64,000 nt of DNA from Oscillatoria sp. CS-180 (GCF_028330965.1 NZ_JAQMUB010000043.1:1-64000), one strand, 5' to 3'. Shown: positions 8,960 to 19,458, counted from the stretch's first letter. Numbers and translations: made by a program. The notes: generated from the sequence alone by a model not told the origin.

Positions 8960-9208
8960 TTAGCCCGTAGTCTCAGATGAGGATGTCGGCTCAGCACCCA
9001 TCACATTCAGTTGCTCCGATGGCAGAGATCCTGGAGGCCCTAATGGGGCAGTTCGTCCAGGTGTCGAGTCGATGTTTCCTTCTCGCTCAATCCAAAGAAA
9101 GAGGATCGCGAACGCAGGAAACGGCAGGATGTAGGTAGTGAGGGGGATCAACAGCCACGGCAGCCAGGAGGCAGCATAGTCCCCGGTGAGTTGTGTTACA
9201 TCAGCCAT
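8960..9208 (-). CDS. psaI2: PsaI2, photosystem I subunit VIII with C-terminal tail
   Basis: 82 residues. Residues about 12-45 (AASWLPWLLIPLTTYILPFP and on to LFLWIERE) are a clear PsaI membrane helix with the usual Pro and Glu features. PsaI is normally about 38-40 residues. Here an extra soluble tail of about 38 residues, rich in Pro, Ser and Gly, follows the helix. The tail should lie on one membrane face near PsaL and the trimer centre. The gene sits between psaL2 and psaF2 in the operon. Confidence 0.85.
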   Translation of the reverse strand: MADVTQLTGDYAASWLPWLLIPLTTYILPFPAFAILFLWIEREGNIDSTPGRTAPLGPPGSLPSEQLNVMGAEPTSSSETTG

Positions 9209-9306
9209 TTGAATTGCTCCTAATTAGCGAAAAAAACAGAGGAGAAAAACGTTGAGTTTTGAATTACCAGAACTCACGTCGCAACGCTTTGGAAAAGGGC
9301 GATCGC

Positions 9307-9849
9307 CTACAAACCATTTACAGCACCACGCAGAATGGCATCGAGGTCACTAAAGTTTTCCAGCAGGACGTAGGCAAAAATAGCCCCTCCCATTGAACCG
9401 AGGAGAATGCCACCACAGAGTTGAAACCAATCTTCTTTGCGGCGGAGGGGACGCAGATTATCTTCGGACTGCGAGTTGTAGGCCCCTCTGGGATCTCCTT
9501 GGAAAGTAGCTAAGGCAAAGATGGAAATACCTAAGCAGGCAGAGACGGTGATGTAAATAGCCGTGATTAGACCGCTCAGATTCGCCCCATGTGCAGTTTC
9601 GCGTAGGGGACCGACAACAACTTCAGGACCCACCAAGAAGTAACCGTGAGCCATACCAATTTCTAGTCCGCGCAAGAAAGGCGTCAGTCCTGGCCGATAG
9701 GCTGGCAGGTTGTTGATGTAGGTCTTGACCCAGCCAGAATTATTAATCGGGGTGGATAAATTGCCCAAACAAGGGTCGCCTTTGTAAGGCTGAACCGGAT
9801 CATCCTCGCTATTGGCATAGGCCAAGCTGGGCTTTTGAGAGAAAGTCAT
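9307..9849 (-). CDS. psaL2: PsaL2, photosystem I subunit XI
   Basis: 180 residues. The N-terminal part has the PsaL signature PYKGDPCLGNLSTPINNS. It is followed by LPAYRPGLTPFLRGLEIGMAHGYF and hydrophobic helices at about 80-102, 120-135 and 145-170. PsaL organises PSI into trimers or tetramers; a far-red form could alter oligomer state. It follows psaB2 by 138 bp and precedes psaI2 by 98 bp, as in other FaRLiP PSI operons. Confidence 0.94.
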   Translation of the reverse strand: MTFSQKPSLAYANSEDDPVQPYKGDPCLGNLSTPINNSGWVKTYINNLPAYRPGLTPFLRGLEIGMAHGYFLVGPEVVVGPLRETAHGANLSGLITAIYITVSACLGISIFALATFQGDPRGAYNSQSEDNLRPLRRKEDWFQLCGGILLGSMGGAIFAYVLLENFSDLDAILRGAVNGL

Positions 9850-9987
9850 GGTCTTGCTCGTTGATCAACAAAGTTTAGAAATTTTGGAAAAAAGTCCTGG
9901 CCACTACCCTAGGCCAGGACCCGTCTGGGAGGAGAGTCCCAGTTCTGATGTCAAGGTGTTGTTGAGCTTACCTTGACGAATGTTTCA

Positions 9988-12219
9988 TCACGGGAATCGG
10001 CTCGCCGTTGACGCAATGAGGAATGCGCCATAGGTGACGATGTAGCCAACCGTGAAGTGAGTTAGCCCCACTAGTCGCGCCTGCACAATCGACAGGGCTA
10101 CTGGCTTGTCCTTAAAGTAGCCAAAGGACAGAGGCGTATTTTCGTGTGCCCAAATCAACGTTTCAATCAGTTCCTGCCAATAGCCTCGCCAGGTAATCAG
10201 GAACATGAAGCTCACGGCCCAAGCCAAGTGACCGAATAGGAAAATCCAAGCCCATATTGCGAGACTGTTGGTTCCGGCTGGATTGTAGCCGTTAATGAGC
10301 TGAGCTGAGTTGAGCCACAGATAATCTCGGAACCAACCCATTAGGTAAGTTGAGCTTTCGTTGAACTGAGCAACATTGCCACTCCAGATAGCTAAATGCT
10401 TCCAGTGCCAGTAGAAGGTAATCCAACCTAGAGCATTCAGCATCCAGAACATAGCGAGATAGAAAGCGTCCCAAGCGGAGATATCGCAAGTGCCGCCACG
10501 ACCTGGGCCATCGCAAGGGAAGCTGTAGCCGAAGTCTTTCTTATCCGGCATGAGCTTAGAACCGCGTGCATCCAGGGCGCCTTTCACAAGGATGAGAGTG
10601 GTGACATGAAGACCAAGTGCGATCGCATGGTGCACCAACAAGTCTCCCGGTCCGATGGTCAAGAACAGCGAATTGGTGCCGCTGTTGATACCCTCCAACC
10701 AGCCCGGTAGCCATACATTGGCATGGTTGGGCCAAGCTGTGGTCGCAACACTGTCGGGATTGGAAAGCAATGAGCTAATCCCATACAGCGTCTTGCCGTG
10801 GAAGGCTTGAATCCATTGGGCAAAGACCGGCTCAATCAGAATTTGTTTTTCAGGAGCCGCAAAGGCCACCTCACAATCGTTGTGAACATAGAGTCCCAAA
10901 GTGTGGAAACCCAGGAACAAAGACACCCAGCTAAGGTGAGAAATGATGGCTTCTTTGTGATCCAGGACGCGAGCAAGGACATTATCCTCATTGGCTTTGG
11001 GGTCATAGTCCCGGATTAGGAAAATGGCTCCGTGGGCGAAGGCTCCTACCATCAAGAACCCAGCAATGTACTGGTGATGGGTATAAAGAGCCGACATGGT
11101 GGTGTAATCCCGAGCCATGAAAGCATAAGGCGGCATGGAATACATGTGCTGCGCCACCAAAGAGCACACTACCCCTAAGCAAGCAAGGTGCCAGCCTAGC
11201 TGAAAGTGGAGGGAATTATTGTAAGTGTCATAAATCCCTTTGTGCCCCTGTCCAGTGCGGGGAGCAATGAAGAAACCTTTGATGCCAGGCCCTTGCAGCG
11301 CATCTGTCATTTCCTTGATGCTGTGGCCAATGCCCCAATTCGTGCGATACATGTGGCCGGCAATGATGAAGATGACGGCGATCGCCAAATGGTGATGAGC
11401 CATATCCGTCAACCAGAGTGATTCTGTTTGAGGATGAAAGCCTCCTAAGAAAGTGAGAATTGCGCTTCCGGCTCCTTGGGACGTACCAAAGACATGGTCT
11501 AAGGTATCAGGGTTCTGCGCGTATGCGCCCCAGTTGCCCGTAAAGAAGGGAACCAGACCTTCAGGGTGGGGACGGACAGACAAAAAGTTGTCCCAACCCA
11601 CATGCTGTCCCCGTGATTCAGGAATAGCAACGTGGATCAAATGCCCTGTCCAGGCCAAAGAGCTGACGCCAAAGAGTCCTGCTAAGTGGTGATTCAAACG
11701 CGATTCGGCGTTCTTAAACCAGGCCAAGCTGGGTCGATAGCGGGGTTGTAAATGCAGCCGTCCAGCGTAAAGCATGACCCCAGCTAACAAGAGCAAAAAT
11801 ATTGACCCTACAAACAGGTCGGTGTTGGTTCGCATCCCAATGGTGTACCACCAGTGATAAACCCCGGAATAGCAAATATCGATAGGGTTCCCAGCCCCTG
11901 CTCGGGTGAAGGATTCGATCGCCGAAGGACCAAACTGAGGATCCCAGATGGCATGGGCGATCGGTTTAGTGTTCAGCGGATCTAGAATCCACCGCTCAAA
12001 ATTGCCCTGCCAGGCCACATGAAACAAAATGCCAGAAATCCAAAGAAAGATAATGGCTAGATGCCCAAAATGGGAGGCGAAGATCTTCTGATAGAGATTC
12101 TCCTCGGTCATCCCATCATGGGTTTCAAAGTCATGGGCCGTGGCGATCGCATAGAAGAGCCGACGAGTCGTCGGATCTCGCTGCAAATCCTGACTAAATT
12201 TCGGAAATTTTGTCGCCAT
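9988..12219 (-). CDS. psaB2: PsaB2, far-red photosystem I reaction-centre protein
   Basis: 743 residues, full length for PsaB. It starts [16 protein letters not shown] and shows the eleven-helix pattern. The iron-sulfur FX-binding loop [20 protein letters not shown] carries both ligating cysteines. Many His residues in GHLAII and HHH contexts ligate chlorophylls. With PsaA2 it forms the heterodimeric PSI core expected to hold a few chlorophyll f molecules. psaA2 and psaB2 are 75 bp apart. Confidence 0.97.
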   Translation of the reverse strand: MATKFPKFSQDLQRDPTTRRLFYAIATAHDFETHDGMTEENLYQKIFASHFGHLAIIFLWISGILFHVAWQGNFERWILDPLNTKPIAHAIWDPQFGPSAIESFTRAGAGNPIDICYSGVYHWWYTIGMRTNTDLFVGSIFLLLLAGVMLYAGRLHLQPRYRPSLAWFKNAESRLNHHLAGLFGVSSLAWTGHLIHVAIPESRGQHVGWDNFLSVRPHPEGLVPFFTGNWGAYAQNPDTLDHVFGTSQGAGSAILTFLGGFHPQTESLWLTDMAHHHLAIAVIFIIAGHMYRTNWGIGHSIKEMTDALQGPGIKGFFIAPRTGQGHKGIYDTYNNSLHFQLGWHLACLGVVCSLVAQHMYSMPPYAFMARDYTTMSALYTHHQYIAGFLMVGAFAHGAIFLIRDYDPKANEDNVLARVLDHKEAIISHLSWVSLFLGFHTLGLYVHNDCEVAFAAPEKQILIEPVFAQWIQAFHGKTLYGISSLLSNPDSVATTAWPNHANVWLPGWLEGINSGTNSLFLTIGPGDLLVHHAIALGLHVTTLILVKGALDARGSKLMPDKKDFGYSFPCDGPGRGGTCDISAWDAFYLAMFWMLNALGWITFYWHWKHLAIWSGNVAQFNESSTYLMGWFRDYLWLNSAQLINGYNPAGTNSLAIWAWIFLFGHLAWAVSFMFLITWRGYWQELIETLIWAHENTPLSFGYFKDKPVALSIVQARLVGLTHFTVGYIVTYGAFLIASTASRFP

Positions 12220-12294
12220 GGTTCGAAAGTGAAAACGTTATGAGTGTGATCTCTAGGGGTGTGGCAGAACCACACCTCTGTCGGTCGTCAATGG

Positions 12295-14652
12295 CTAACC
12301 CACTACCAACATGCGAGCCGTGAAGAAGGCCCACGTGGTGACAATGCCGCCCAGCAGATAGTGAGCAACGCCCACAGCCCGTCCGTGAGTGATACTTAAT
12401 GCCCGAGGCTGAATCGCAGTCGTGATCTTCAGCTTGTTGTGAGCCCAAACGATGGACTCAATCAGTTCTTGCCAATAGCCACGGCCACTGAAAAGGAACA
12501 TGAGACTAAAGCCGAAGATAAAGTGTCCTGCCAGGAAGATGAGTCCATAGGCCGAGACTGCCGAGCCGTAGGAGCCAATCGCCTGCGATGCCTGGGCCCA
12601 GAGGAAATCTCGTAACCAGCCATTGTTGGTAATCGACGACTGGGCAAAGTTTCCGCCCGTAATGTGAGAGATCGTACCGTCGGCATTGACCACCCCCCAA
12701 ACGTCCGACTGCATCTTCCAGAAGAAGTGGAAAATCACAATCGACAGTGAGTTGTACATCCAGAACAGCCCCAGGAATACATGGTCCCAAGCAGAGACTT
12801 GACAGGTACCACCACGACCGGGTCCATCACAGGGGAACCGGAAGCCGAGTTCAGCCTTGTCAGGAATGAGACGGGAACTGCGGGCAAACAGCACGCCCTT
12901 CAGCAGCACCAGCACCGTGACGTGAATGGTGAACGCATGGATGTGGTGAATCAAGAAATCTGCCGTACCCAGATGAATCGGCATCATGGCAATCTTGCCA
13001 CCGACGGCCACAACATCACCGCCAAAGGCATGGCTGATGGGTTCTGCAACCCGAGGAACTGTTGTTCCTAAACCCACCAAGTCAATGTTGCGGAGACCTC
13101 CAAACACATCGCCCAGCGGTTCGGCTGCCAGAGCGGTCGAACTGTTGATAGCTGTTGTATGGATTTGCTGAATCCATTGGGCAAAAATGGGCTGTAGCTG
13201 AATCCCCGTATCGGAGAACATATCCTGAGGACGACCAAACGCTCGCATGGTGTCGTTGTGACAATACATGGCAAAGCTATGGAAGCCGAGGAACTGACAA
13301 ACCCACACTAGGTGAGAGATGATGGCATCCCGGTGCCGCAGCACCCGATCCAACACGTTGTTGACATGATCAGCAGGATCGTAGTCTCGCACAAAGAAGA
13401 TAGCAGCGTGGGCAGCACCTCCCACAATGCAGAAGCCTGCAATCCACACATGGTGGGTAAAGAGCGATGTCACAGTGGCGTAGTCGGTTGCTAGATAGGG
13501 ATAAGGCGGCATCGCATACATGTGATGAGCCACCAGCAAGCTAGCTGTGCCAAACTGCACCAAGTGAATTGCCAAGTTCGCGTGCCAAGAGTTTTCAAAG
13601 ATTCGCTCCAAACCTCGGTGTCCTACCGGTCCGATGAAGCTAAACAAAGGAAACATCTTGGGTGTTCTGGCATCATCCAGTAGCTCCCGGAAACTGTGAC
13701 CAATGCCCCAGTTTGTCCGATAGAAGTGTCCTGCGATGATAAACAGAACGGCGATCGCCACATGGTGGTGAGTAATATCCGTCAGCCATAGCCCTCCCGT
13801 TACTGGATTGAGACCGCCTCGGAAGGTGAGAAAATCCGCATAGGCCGACCAGTTAAGCGTGAAGAAGGGGCGTAAGCCCTGAGCAAAGCTGGGATACATC
13901 TCTGCCATTAAGGCTTTGTCGAGAATGAACTCATGGGGTAGTGGCACATCCACCGGACTCACCCCAGCATCCAACAATGCGTTGGTGGGAGTTGCTACGT
14001 GGATTAGGTGCCCCGACCAGCCCAAACTACCCAAGCCCAAAAGCCCAGCTAGGTGGTGGTTCATCATCGATTCCCAGTTACGAAACCACTCTAGTTTGGG
14101 GGCTCGCACATGATAGTGGAACCATCCGGCAAACAGCATTACACCGGCCATCACCAGAGCACCCATAGCCGTCCAAAAGAGCTGGAACTCATGGGTAAAG
14201 CCCTGACCACGCCACATTTGGAACAGGCCAGAGGTAATCTGAATGCCTCGAAAACCAGCGCCTACGTCGGCATTAAGGATCTCCTGACCCACTAATGGCC
14301 AAACAATCTGGGCACTAGGCTTCACGTTGATGGGATCAGCCATCCAACCCGAAAAGTTGGAAAACCGTGCGCCATGAAAATACATGCCGCTAAGCCAGAT
14401 AAAGATGATAGCTAGATGCCCGAAATGGGCTGAGAAGATTTTGCGGGAAATATCTTCTAGATCACCTGTATGAGTATCGAAGTCATGAGCATCGGCGTGG
14501 AGATTCCAAATCCAAGTTGTGGTTTTGGGTCCCCGGGCCAGGGTCCGGTCGAAGTGCCCTGGTTTTGCCCATTGCTCAAACGAGGTTGGGACGGGATTGT
14601 CATCAACAACAACCCGCGCCGGTTGCCTCTGCTTCGGAGGACTCGTCGTCAT
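12295..14652 (-). CDS. psaA2: PsaA2, far-red photosystem I reaction-centre protein
   Basis: 785 residues. N-terminal [20 protein letters not shown] leads into the PsaA signature [11 protein letters not shown] and [16 protein letters not shown]. The FX loop [20 protein letters not shown] supplies the other two cysteines of the shared 4Fe-4S cluster. It is somewhat longer than many PsaA proteins (about 750). It is placed between chlF and psaB2 on the same strand, 188 bp after chlF, so one chlF-psa transcript is plausible. Confidence 0.97.
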   Translation of the reverse strand: MTTSPPKQRQPARVVVDDNPVPTSFEQWAKPGHFDRTLARGPKTTTWIWNLHADAHDFDTHTGDLEDISRKIFSAHFGHLAIIFIWLSGMYFHGARFSNFSGWMADPINVKPSAQIVWPLVGQEILNADVGAGFRGIQITSGLFQMWRGQGFTHEFQLFWTAMGALVMAGVMLFAGWFHYHVRAPKLEWFRNWESMMNHHLAGLLGLGSLGWSGHLIHVATPTNALLDAGVSPVDVPLPHEFILDKALMAEMYPSFAQGLRPFFTLNWSAYADFLTFRGGLNPVTGGLWLTDITHHHVAIAVLFIIAGHFYRTNWGIGHSFRELLDDARTPKMFPLFSFIGPVGHRGLERIFENSWHANLAIHLVQFGTASLLVAHHMYAMPPYPYLATDYATVTSLFTHHVWIAGFCIVGGAAHAAIFFVRDYDPADHVNNVLDRVLRHRDAIISHLVWVCQFLGFHSFAMYCHNDTMRAFGRPQDMFSDTGIQLQPIFAQWIQQIHTTAINSSTALAAEPLGDVFGGLRNIDLVGLGTTVPRVAEPISHAFGGDVVAVGGKIAMMPIHLGTADFLIHHIHAFTIHVTVLVLLKGVLFARSSRLIPDKAELGFRFPCDGPGRGGTCQVSAWDHVFLGLFWMYNSLSIVIFHFFWKMQSDVWGVVNADGTISHITGGNFAQSSITNNGWLRDFLWAQASQAIGSYGSAVSAYGLIFLAGHFIFGFSLMFLFSGRGYWQELIESIVWAHNKLKITTAIQPRALSITHGRAVGVAHYLLGGIVTTWAFFTARMLVVG

Positions 14653-14840
14653 TAAAACCTCCCTGTGTTACTAAACAAAACTGATTTATCAGAACGCCCG
14701 AGTAGAAACTTGAAAACTAACTAGACAGGTCGGAGGTCATCGATACAGCTCTCGTCATTTTGGTGAGAAAGTTCACCAGGATCAGCCTGCCGCTAAAAGA
14801 CGGATAGCTGACTGGTAGCCACAGCCACACTGAGTCATAG

Positions 14841-15983
14841 CTATGTCTTGATATTCGTATCGGTTTCAGAAACCTCTCCAAGAAAGACTGGAAAAGACGC
14901 TTCGCGAGTCTCTTCAATGGCCTGCAAGCCAAGATTGGCCTGCCCCACAATGTCTGCCCAGGTCGGCACGACAGTCTTTTGCAGATATCCGCCTGACACT
15001 TGAGATAAAGAATTTTGATCGAAGCCAAAGGCTGCCATATCCACGCCCAAAGCGGCTGACCAAATGCCGGCAACGGGAAAAGCCGCTAGGAAGAAGTGCA
15101 GCGATCGCGACGATTGAAAGCTCGCGCTCCGCCAGAGTAATTTTTGCTGATTCGCTTGAACATGCTCAAAGCTGTAGACTTGCTCAGGCTTGCCTGTCCA
15201 GGATGATTCCGTCAATGAAGTGTGCGATCCTGAACGACGAATGAGCGCCGAAGTGACGAGAGAACCATGAGCAGCACACAGCAGCGAACCGCCGAATACA
15301 CCGATCACACCCAGTTGATGAAAGGGATTCGCCAGGATGTTGTGATCCGCCTGAAATTGCAGCATAAACGTGAAGGTACCTGCAATTCCCAAAGGCATTC
15401 CTGCCGAAAAGCCGCCCTGACCAATGGGGTAAATCAACAGCACCGAGACAGTCGCGGCAACAGGAGCTGTGAAGGCGAGAGAAATCCAAGGGCGCATCCC
15501 CAAGCGATAGCTCAGTTCCCATTCGCGATCCTGATAGGCAATGATACCGATAACGAAGTGGAGCACGATGAGCTGATAGGGACCGCCATTAATCAGCCAC
15601 TCGTTGAGAGAAGCTGCTTCCCAGATAGGGTAGAAGTGTAGACCTACTGCTGGAGAGGTCGGCACAACAGCCGCCGTAATGACGTTGTTGCCACTCAATA
15701 GGGCCCCCGACAACAGCCCTCCAGTACCATCAATATCAACCGCTGGCGCAAACAAGAACGCCAACACAAATGTTATGGCTGCTGTTGAAATGGTGGGAAT
15801 CATCAAGATCCCAAACCAGCCAATGTAGAAGCGGTTTTCGGTGCTAGTCACCCATCGACAAAAGCGTTCCCACGGATTAACGCGAGGGGAAGGCTTGGCG
15901 GTGTCTACAGGACACTGAATCTCCCGCACTTCTTTAAGTTGGTCAGGACGATCAAGCGCGATCGCTCTACCAAGCTGTGTCAT
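14841..15983 (-). CDS. chlF: ChlF (PsbA4), chlorophyll f synthase, super-rogue D1
   Basis: 380 residues, a D1 homolog. It shows the diagnostic Gln-Asp pair at 151-152 (AYQDREWEL, where D1 has MG), reported as the ChlF hallmark. Manganese ligands are lost: the residue matching D1 Asp170 is Ala ([10 protein letters not shown]), and the C-terminus ends [12 protein letters not shown] without the [13 protein letters not shown] block. The TyrZ position is Phe171 (LAFTAP) where psbA3 here has Tyr. The His matching D1 His190 is kept (QADHNIL). It makes chlorophyll f from chlorophyll a in a light-dependent reaction. An N-terminal extension of about 15 residues precedes the D1-like start. Confidence 0.96.
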   Translation of the reverse strand: MTQLGRAIALDRPDQLKEVREIQCPVDTAKPSPRVNPWERFCRWVTSTENRFYIGWFGILMIPTISTAAITFVLAFLFAPAVDIDGTGGLLSGALLSGNNVITAAVVPTSPAVGLHFYPIWEAASLNEWLINGGPYQLIVLHFVIGIIAYQDREWELSYRLGMRPWISLAFTAPVAATVSVLLIYPIGQGGFSAGMPLGIAGTFTFMLQFQADHNILANPFHQLGVIGVFGGSLLCAAHGSLVTSALIRRSGSHTSLTESSWTGKPEQVYSFEHVQANQQKLLWRSASFQSSRSLHFFLAAFPVAGIWSAALGVDMAAFGFDQNSLSQVSGGYLQKTVVPTWADIVGQANLGLQAIEETREASFPVFLGEVSETDTNIKT

Positions 15984-16756
15984 TTTAAAGCTCCTGTATC
16001 AACGAATTATTTAACTTTGCATTCATGATTTACCTAATGAAAAAAATGCCGCTTGCCACAACAGAAAGGCAAATCAGCACTGATTTTTAAATCTTTGACT
16101 TTGACAATCATGAGTATGCTCTAGCAAGCCGAATTCATTAACAGCAAACTTTTTCCGAACCACCCTCGCAGGATCCTTCGAGTAGCCACTCCTTATTTTT
16201 TGCCTGAGGATTAGCAATCAACTTCCCCAGAAAAGCAAATCATCTGATAGATGATCAGACTTTGCTTCCCAGCAAAAATCTAAGTGGCATAGAGGAAAAG
16301 GGTTGATCAGAAAGTAATCTGCCTTGATTTGTATGCAAGCAGAATAGGCAAGAAAAATGAAAAACTAATGAAGATGGCTAGGTGGTTTAGAAAAAGTTAC
16401 AGCCTCAAAGCTTGCTATATAAGGGATTGAGAGCCTTCAATGCCAAAGACCTATAAAATGTGATGGTAGAAAATTAAGCTGCCCTTATTTCTGAAAAGTC
16501 CCCTCATCCAATCTCTCTGTATAAATACTGAATTCAAAAATGAGGATTGTCAGTCCTCTTTTTTTAGGAAAATCAGGTTTTCCAGAATCAGGCATTCAAC
16601 CTTAATTAAACTCAGTAGCTTCGAAAAATATTTCAAGATAAAATTTTCACAGCCTCTAATTTAAGAGTTTCCTTAAAAAACGAAATAAGTTCATTAAATA
16701 TTCTGAAATGTGTGATATTTTCAGCTTATAAGCGTCATTTTGGAGATAAATTTAGA
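15984..16756. promoter_or_regulatory. AT-rich divergent region between chlF and psbV
   Basis: About 770 bp with no convincing gene, between divergently transcribed chlF and psbV. It likely holds promoters for both. CTGCCTTGA at 16319-16327 and AAGCTGCCCTT at about 16476-16486 partly match the palindrome upstream of rfpB, so they are candidate shared regulator sites. The psbV frame is open back to 16712, but the first good signal-peptide start is 16757. Confidence 0.4.
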
Positions 16757-17269
16757 ATGTTTTTCCCTCTTAAAAAGAGATTGATAAAAGCAGTTGTTGG
16801 ATCAGTTTTTGCTGGATTAATTTCTACAACACTATGGGCTGGCTCTGCTGCTGGTGCTGAAATTAATCGAGACATTCGAACGGTGCCGTTAAACGATTCA
16901 GGCGATCCGATTACGCTCACGACAAAACAGCTCGCTCAAGGACAGCGTAAATTCAATGGCAGCTGTGCTTCATGCCATTTAGATGGCGGAACAAAAACTA
17001 ACCCCAGCGTGGATCTATCCCCCGCTACGCTGGCCCGGGCCACCCCACCTCGTAACTCAGTCAGCAGCATTGTGGATTATCTCAACGAGCCAACCACTTA
17101 TGATGGCTTGAGGACTCTTGCAGAACTGCATCCGTCTACTGCACGGACTGATATTTTTCCAAAAATGCGGGACTTGACGGAAAAGGATTTAACGGCGATC
17201 GCAGGCTACATTCTTGTTCAGCCTAAGGTTGTTGGGAAGCAGTGGTCTGGGGGCAAACCTAATCGATAG
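16757..17269 (+). CDS. psbV: PsbV-type cytochrome c550 paralog
   Basis: 170 residues from the ATG at 16757; an upstream ATG at 16712 would add 15 hydrophilic residues before the signal peptide and is less likely. A signal peptide (about 1-34, ending SAAGA) precedes a mature chain starting EINRDIRTVPLN. The heme c site is CASCH, and the second axial His lies in AELHPS. PFPK-like DIFPKMRDLTEKDL and the C-terminal WSGGKP match PsbV. It is an extrinsic lumenal PSII subunit that protects the oxygen-evolving cluster. It is not among the FaRLiP genes usually listed and probably is a second copy. Confidence 0.88.
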   Translation: MFFPLKKRLIKAVVGSVFAGLISTTLWAGSAAGAEINRDIRTVPLNDSGDPITLTTKQLAQGQRKFNGSCASCHLDGGTKTNPSVDLSPATLARATPPRNSVSSIVDYLNEPTTYDGLRTLAELHPSTARTDIFPKMRDLTEKDLTAIAGYILVQPKVVGKQWSGGKPNR

Positions 17270-17292
17270 CAACAGCAATAATTGGCATCAGC

Positions 17293-17328
17293 ACCCCAGA
17301 GTTTTTAAAAAGCTCTGGGGTCTTTTTT
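17293..17328 (+). terminator. Rho-independent terminator after psbV
   Basis: ACCCCAGAG (17293-17301) pairs with CTCTGGGGT (17313-17321), followed by CTTTTTT at 17322-17328. It begins 24 bp past the psbV stop. Confidence 0.85.
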
Positions 17329-17353
17329 AGACTGAATGAAATGCCTCTTAGCA

Positions 17354-17393
17354 GCAAAACCTAACACCGACGAGGGACTTTGTTAGGTTTTGC
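17354..17393 (-). terminator. 12-bp stem hairpin after psbF
   Basis: GCAAAACCTAAC (17354-17365) pairs perfectly with GTTAGGTTTTGC (17382-17393). It lies beyond the 3' end of the minus-strand psbO-psbF unit and faces the psbV terminator, so a terminator or processing hairpin for that unit is likely. Confidence 0.55.
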
Positions 17394-17467
17394 TCCGCTC
17401 AACACCCCCTTACAAAATGACTCAACACCTGAGCGAACTCACGCCATTTTGAGGTGGGTTCATTGCG

Positions 17468-17602
17468 CTAGCGCTGAATAAACTGCATGGCGGCGATCGC
17501 ACCCAGGAAAAACACCGTTGGAATAGCCAGCGTATGGACTGCTAGCCATCGAACAGTGAAGATGGGATAGACAATTTCTGGCTCACGATTCAAGTTAGTC
17601 AT
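17468..17602 (-). CDS. psbF: PsbF-type cytochrome b559 beta subunit paralog
   Basis: 44 residues read by hand. It starts [20 protein letters not shown] and ends AAMQFIQR, nearly the canonical PsbF ending. The heme-ligand His is in RWLAVHTLA, followed by one membrane helix. An AGGAG ribosome site lies 9 bases upstream. It begins 31 bp after psbO, so both are probably cotranscribed. No partner psbE, psbL or psbJ is present here, so this beta subunit must pair with a PsbE encoded elsewhere, if it is used. Confidence 0.92.
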   Translation of the reverse strand: MTNLNREPEIVYPIFTVRWLAVHTLAIPTVFFLGAIAAMQFIQR

Positions 17603-17633
17603 GGTGGATTAATCTCCTGAAAAGAACGGCTGT

Positions 17634-18461
17634 TTACACAACCCCTGGCTCTACACGACCGTAGAACTGCCCCCGAATTTTGACGTCCATTGCTTCTTTC
17701 GCGCCAAAGTCGGTGTCAGAAGGCTGATTACTTTCGAAGATTCCAGCAATCTCGCCTGTGGTGCGATTCACCCGATTGATTTGCAGAGAAATTTGCCCCT
17801 GTCCCATCTCAAACGACTTGATGTTTTGACGAACGAATTCTTCGCTGTCTGCCTGAATAGGCAATCCTACTGCTGAGTCATATCCCATCGACAACCCTCG
17901 TCCCTTTGGATCAATAAAGCTGGAGGTGCGATAGGACGGAACTTGAAATGTTCCAACCAGGCGCGTAGCCGGAGTGAGGTTGTTGAACGCATTCTGATTT
18001 TCGGCGACTAGTCCTTTGACCGTAAACAAGATGGGAACTCGTTCTCCATCCGGTAACTGCACAGTTACCGGCTGAAAATCAAACCCACCTTGTTCGACAA
18101 AAGTGACATTGCCCTCAGGGTTAAGAGTCAGAGAACCGGCAATCTGATCGAGGGAGAAGCTTTTTCGAGTCAGGGGGCGGGTCGCAACAAACTTACCTTC
18201 TGAGCGCTTCATTAGGGGCGATCGCCTGACCAAGAATGTTTTGGGCTGCAAACAAAGCTCTTTGAGCTGATAAGACTGATTGGCATCAATCTCAATTGAA
18301 TCCAAGTTAGTTTCAGTCAGTTGAGGACAATTGTTGGCTAATCCACTTCCTCTAATGTCGTCATAGCTAAGTGACTCGCTATCAATGGGGCTTTGGCTAC
18401 AGGCTCCTAGCAGCCCTAAACACATGGCTAGAAAAAAAGCGATTAAAGCGCGATATTTCAT
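17634..18461 (-). CDS. psbO: PsbO-type manganese-stabilising protein paralog
   Basis: 275 residues. A lipoprotein-like signal (MKYRALIAFFLAMCLGLLGAC) is followed by the PsbO signature YDDIRGSGLANNCPQL and the paired Cys in ELCLQP. SFIDPKGRGLSMGYD, the EIAGIFESNQPSDTD segment and a C-terminal IRGQFYGRVEPG also match PsbO. It is the extrinsic lumenal protein that steadies the Mn4CaO5 cluster. It sits between psbF and a fragment copying its own N-terminus. It is not part of the standard FaRLiP gene list I know, so it is likely a far-red-specific second PsbO. Confidence 0.93.
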   Translation of the reverse strand: MKYRALIAFFLAMCLGLLGACSQSPIDSESLSYDDIRGSGLANNCPQLTETNLDSIEIDANQSYQLKELCLQPKTFLVRRSPLMKRSEGKFVATRPLTRKSFSLDQIAGSLTLNPEGNVTFVEQGGFDFQPVTVQLPDGERVPILFTVKGLVAENQNAFNNLTPATRLVGTFQVPSYRTSSFIDPKGRGLSMGYDSAVGLPIQADSEEFVRQNIKSFEMGQGQISLQINRVNRTTGEIAGIFESNQPSDTDFGAKEAMDVKIRGQFYGRVEPGVV

Positions 18462-18668
18462 ATCTCTACTCGAATTGGGTTAGCTGAAGTCATTTGAGAA
18501 GAACCAGAGGCTGCCATCGTTAACAGGTCAAATGACGAGAAGACAATGAGGTCAGCCCTTAGCTGAGCTCCTGGAGCAGGCGCGGTCATGCGTATCTTCA
18601 AAGCGTTCTGTCCCGAATGGATGACGAGTCCTAAAGGATTCTATTTTCTGCTTACAAAAGCCGCGATC

Positions 18669-18806
18669 CTAAGCCTCAACGAAACTAATCTCCGCTTTAA
18701 TGTCGTCATAATTGGGGGAACGATCTCTCTCTAGATCACCGCTGTAAACAGCGAGTAATACTAAACAGAAGGCCAAAAAAATAGCCATCAGAGCGTAATA
18801 TTTCAT
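18669..18806 (-). CDS. Mini-PsbO: 45-residue copy of the PsbO N-terminus
   Basis: 45 residues, MKYYALMAIFLAFCLVLLAV then YSGDLERDRSPNYDDIKAEI and SFVEA. It aligns without gaps to the first about 42 residues of the adjacent PsbO: MKY-AL-A-FLA-CL-LL, then S and YDDI. The lipobox Cys of PsbO is Tyr here. The bases just upstream of both start codons are also alike. It is a partial tandem duplication that keeps an intact frame with its own stop. It may be a one-helix membrane peptide or a decaying remnant; no clear Shine-Dalgarno site is present. Confidence 0.6.
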   Translation of the reverse strand: MKYYALMAIFLAFCLVLLAVYSGDLERDRSPNYDDIKAEISFVEA

Positions 18807-19458
18807 CTCTCTATGCAGACGGAAACAAGCGAATTTGGGCCTAGCATGATCGGCTGGCTATTCTTTGTAAGCCTTGAATGACCTGAGTTTTTAGCAGTAT
18901 TCAATCAAGAGAATCTAAAGAACTGAAGAAGATGAAATTCCTTTTCTGAAAACATAAACTTTTTTAAAGCGCTTCTCATCTTTTCATTAGTTTTTCATTT
19001 TCTTTTCTTATTCTTTTTGCAAACCTTAAGGAAGCAAAAATGCCTGTGACGAATGGGTTGATTTGTTTGTCTAGGGATTCAGAAATGTTTAATCATTTCT
19101 CTGTGAAGAGAGGGTGAAAGTATTAGATTCCGATCTCTCTATCTATTCTTTCAGCAATTTTCTGTATTGTCCTTCGTGTTGGTTTTTGAAGAATTCAAGC
19201 AGGTCCAAATTTCTGGATTATTTTTCATTTGCAGACATTGGACCTGCGGATTTCATGCAAAGCCAAGACTTGTGTCAAGAAAGGTATGGAAATCTGAAAC
19301 CAACTCTCTCGAAACTCAATTTTGCAATGGCTCGGTGCTTGTAATTGACGAGTTGTCTTTGAAATTCCAATCCGGCTTTATCAAAGATATCTGGACTCCT
19401 CTGGTCCTCAAGTGTTCAGTTCAAGCTGTTGACTTTAATTCACATTGGGAGAAGATAA
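18807..19458. promoter_or_regulatory. Divergent region between mini-psbO and apcD5
   Basis: About 650 bp, mostly AT-rich and pyrimidine-rich near 18980-19020. Short open frames on the plus strand (19114-19344, 19167-19496) look nothing like a known protein and overlap the apcD5 start. The region probably holds the promoter and a long leader for the large apc-psb operon. Confidence 0.4.

Noticed and set aside
12194-14655. Many open frames opposite or within psaA2
   Set aside because: They are shadows of the GC-rich psaA2 coding sequence.
18458-18589. 43-codon ORF whose stop overlaps the psbO start (ATGA)
   Set aside because: The overlap could mean translational coupling, but the peptide has no membrane helix or known motif and may be open by chance.
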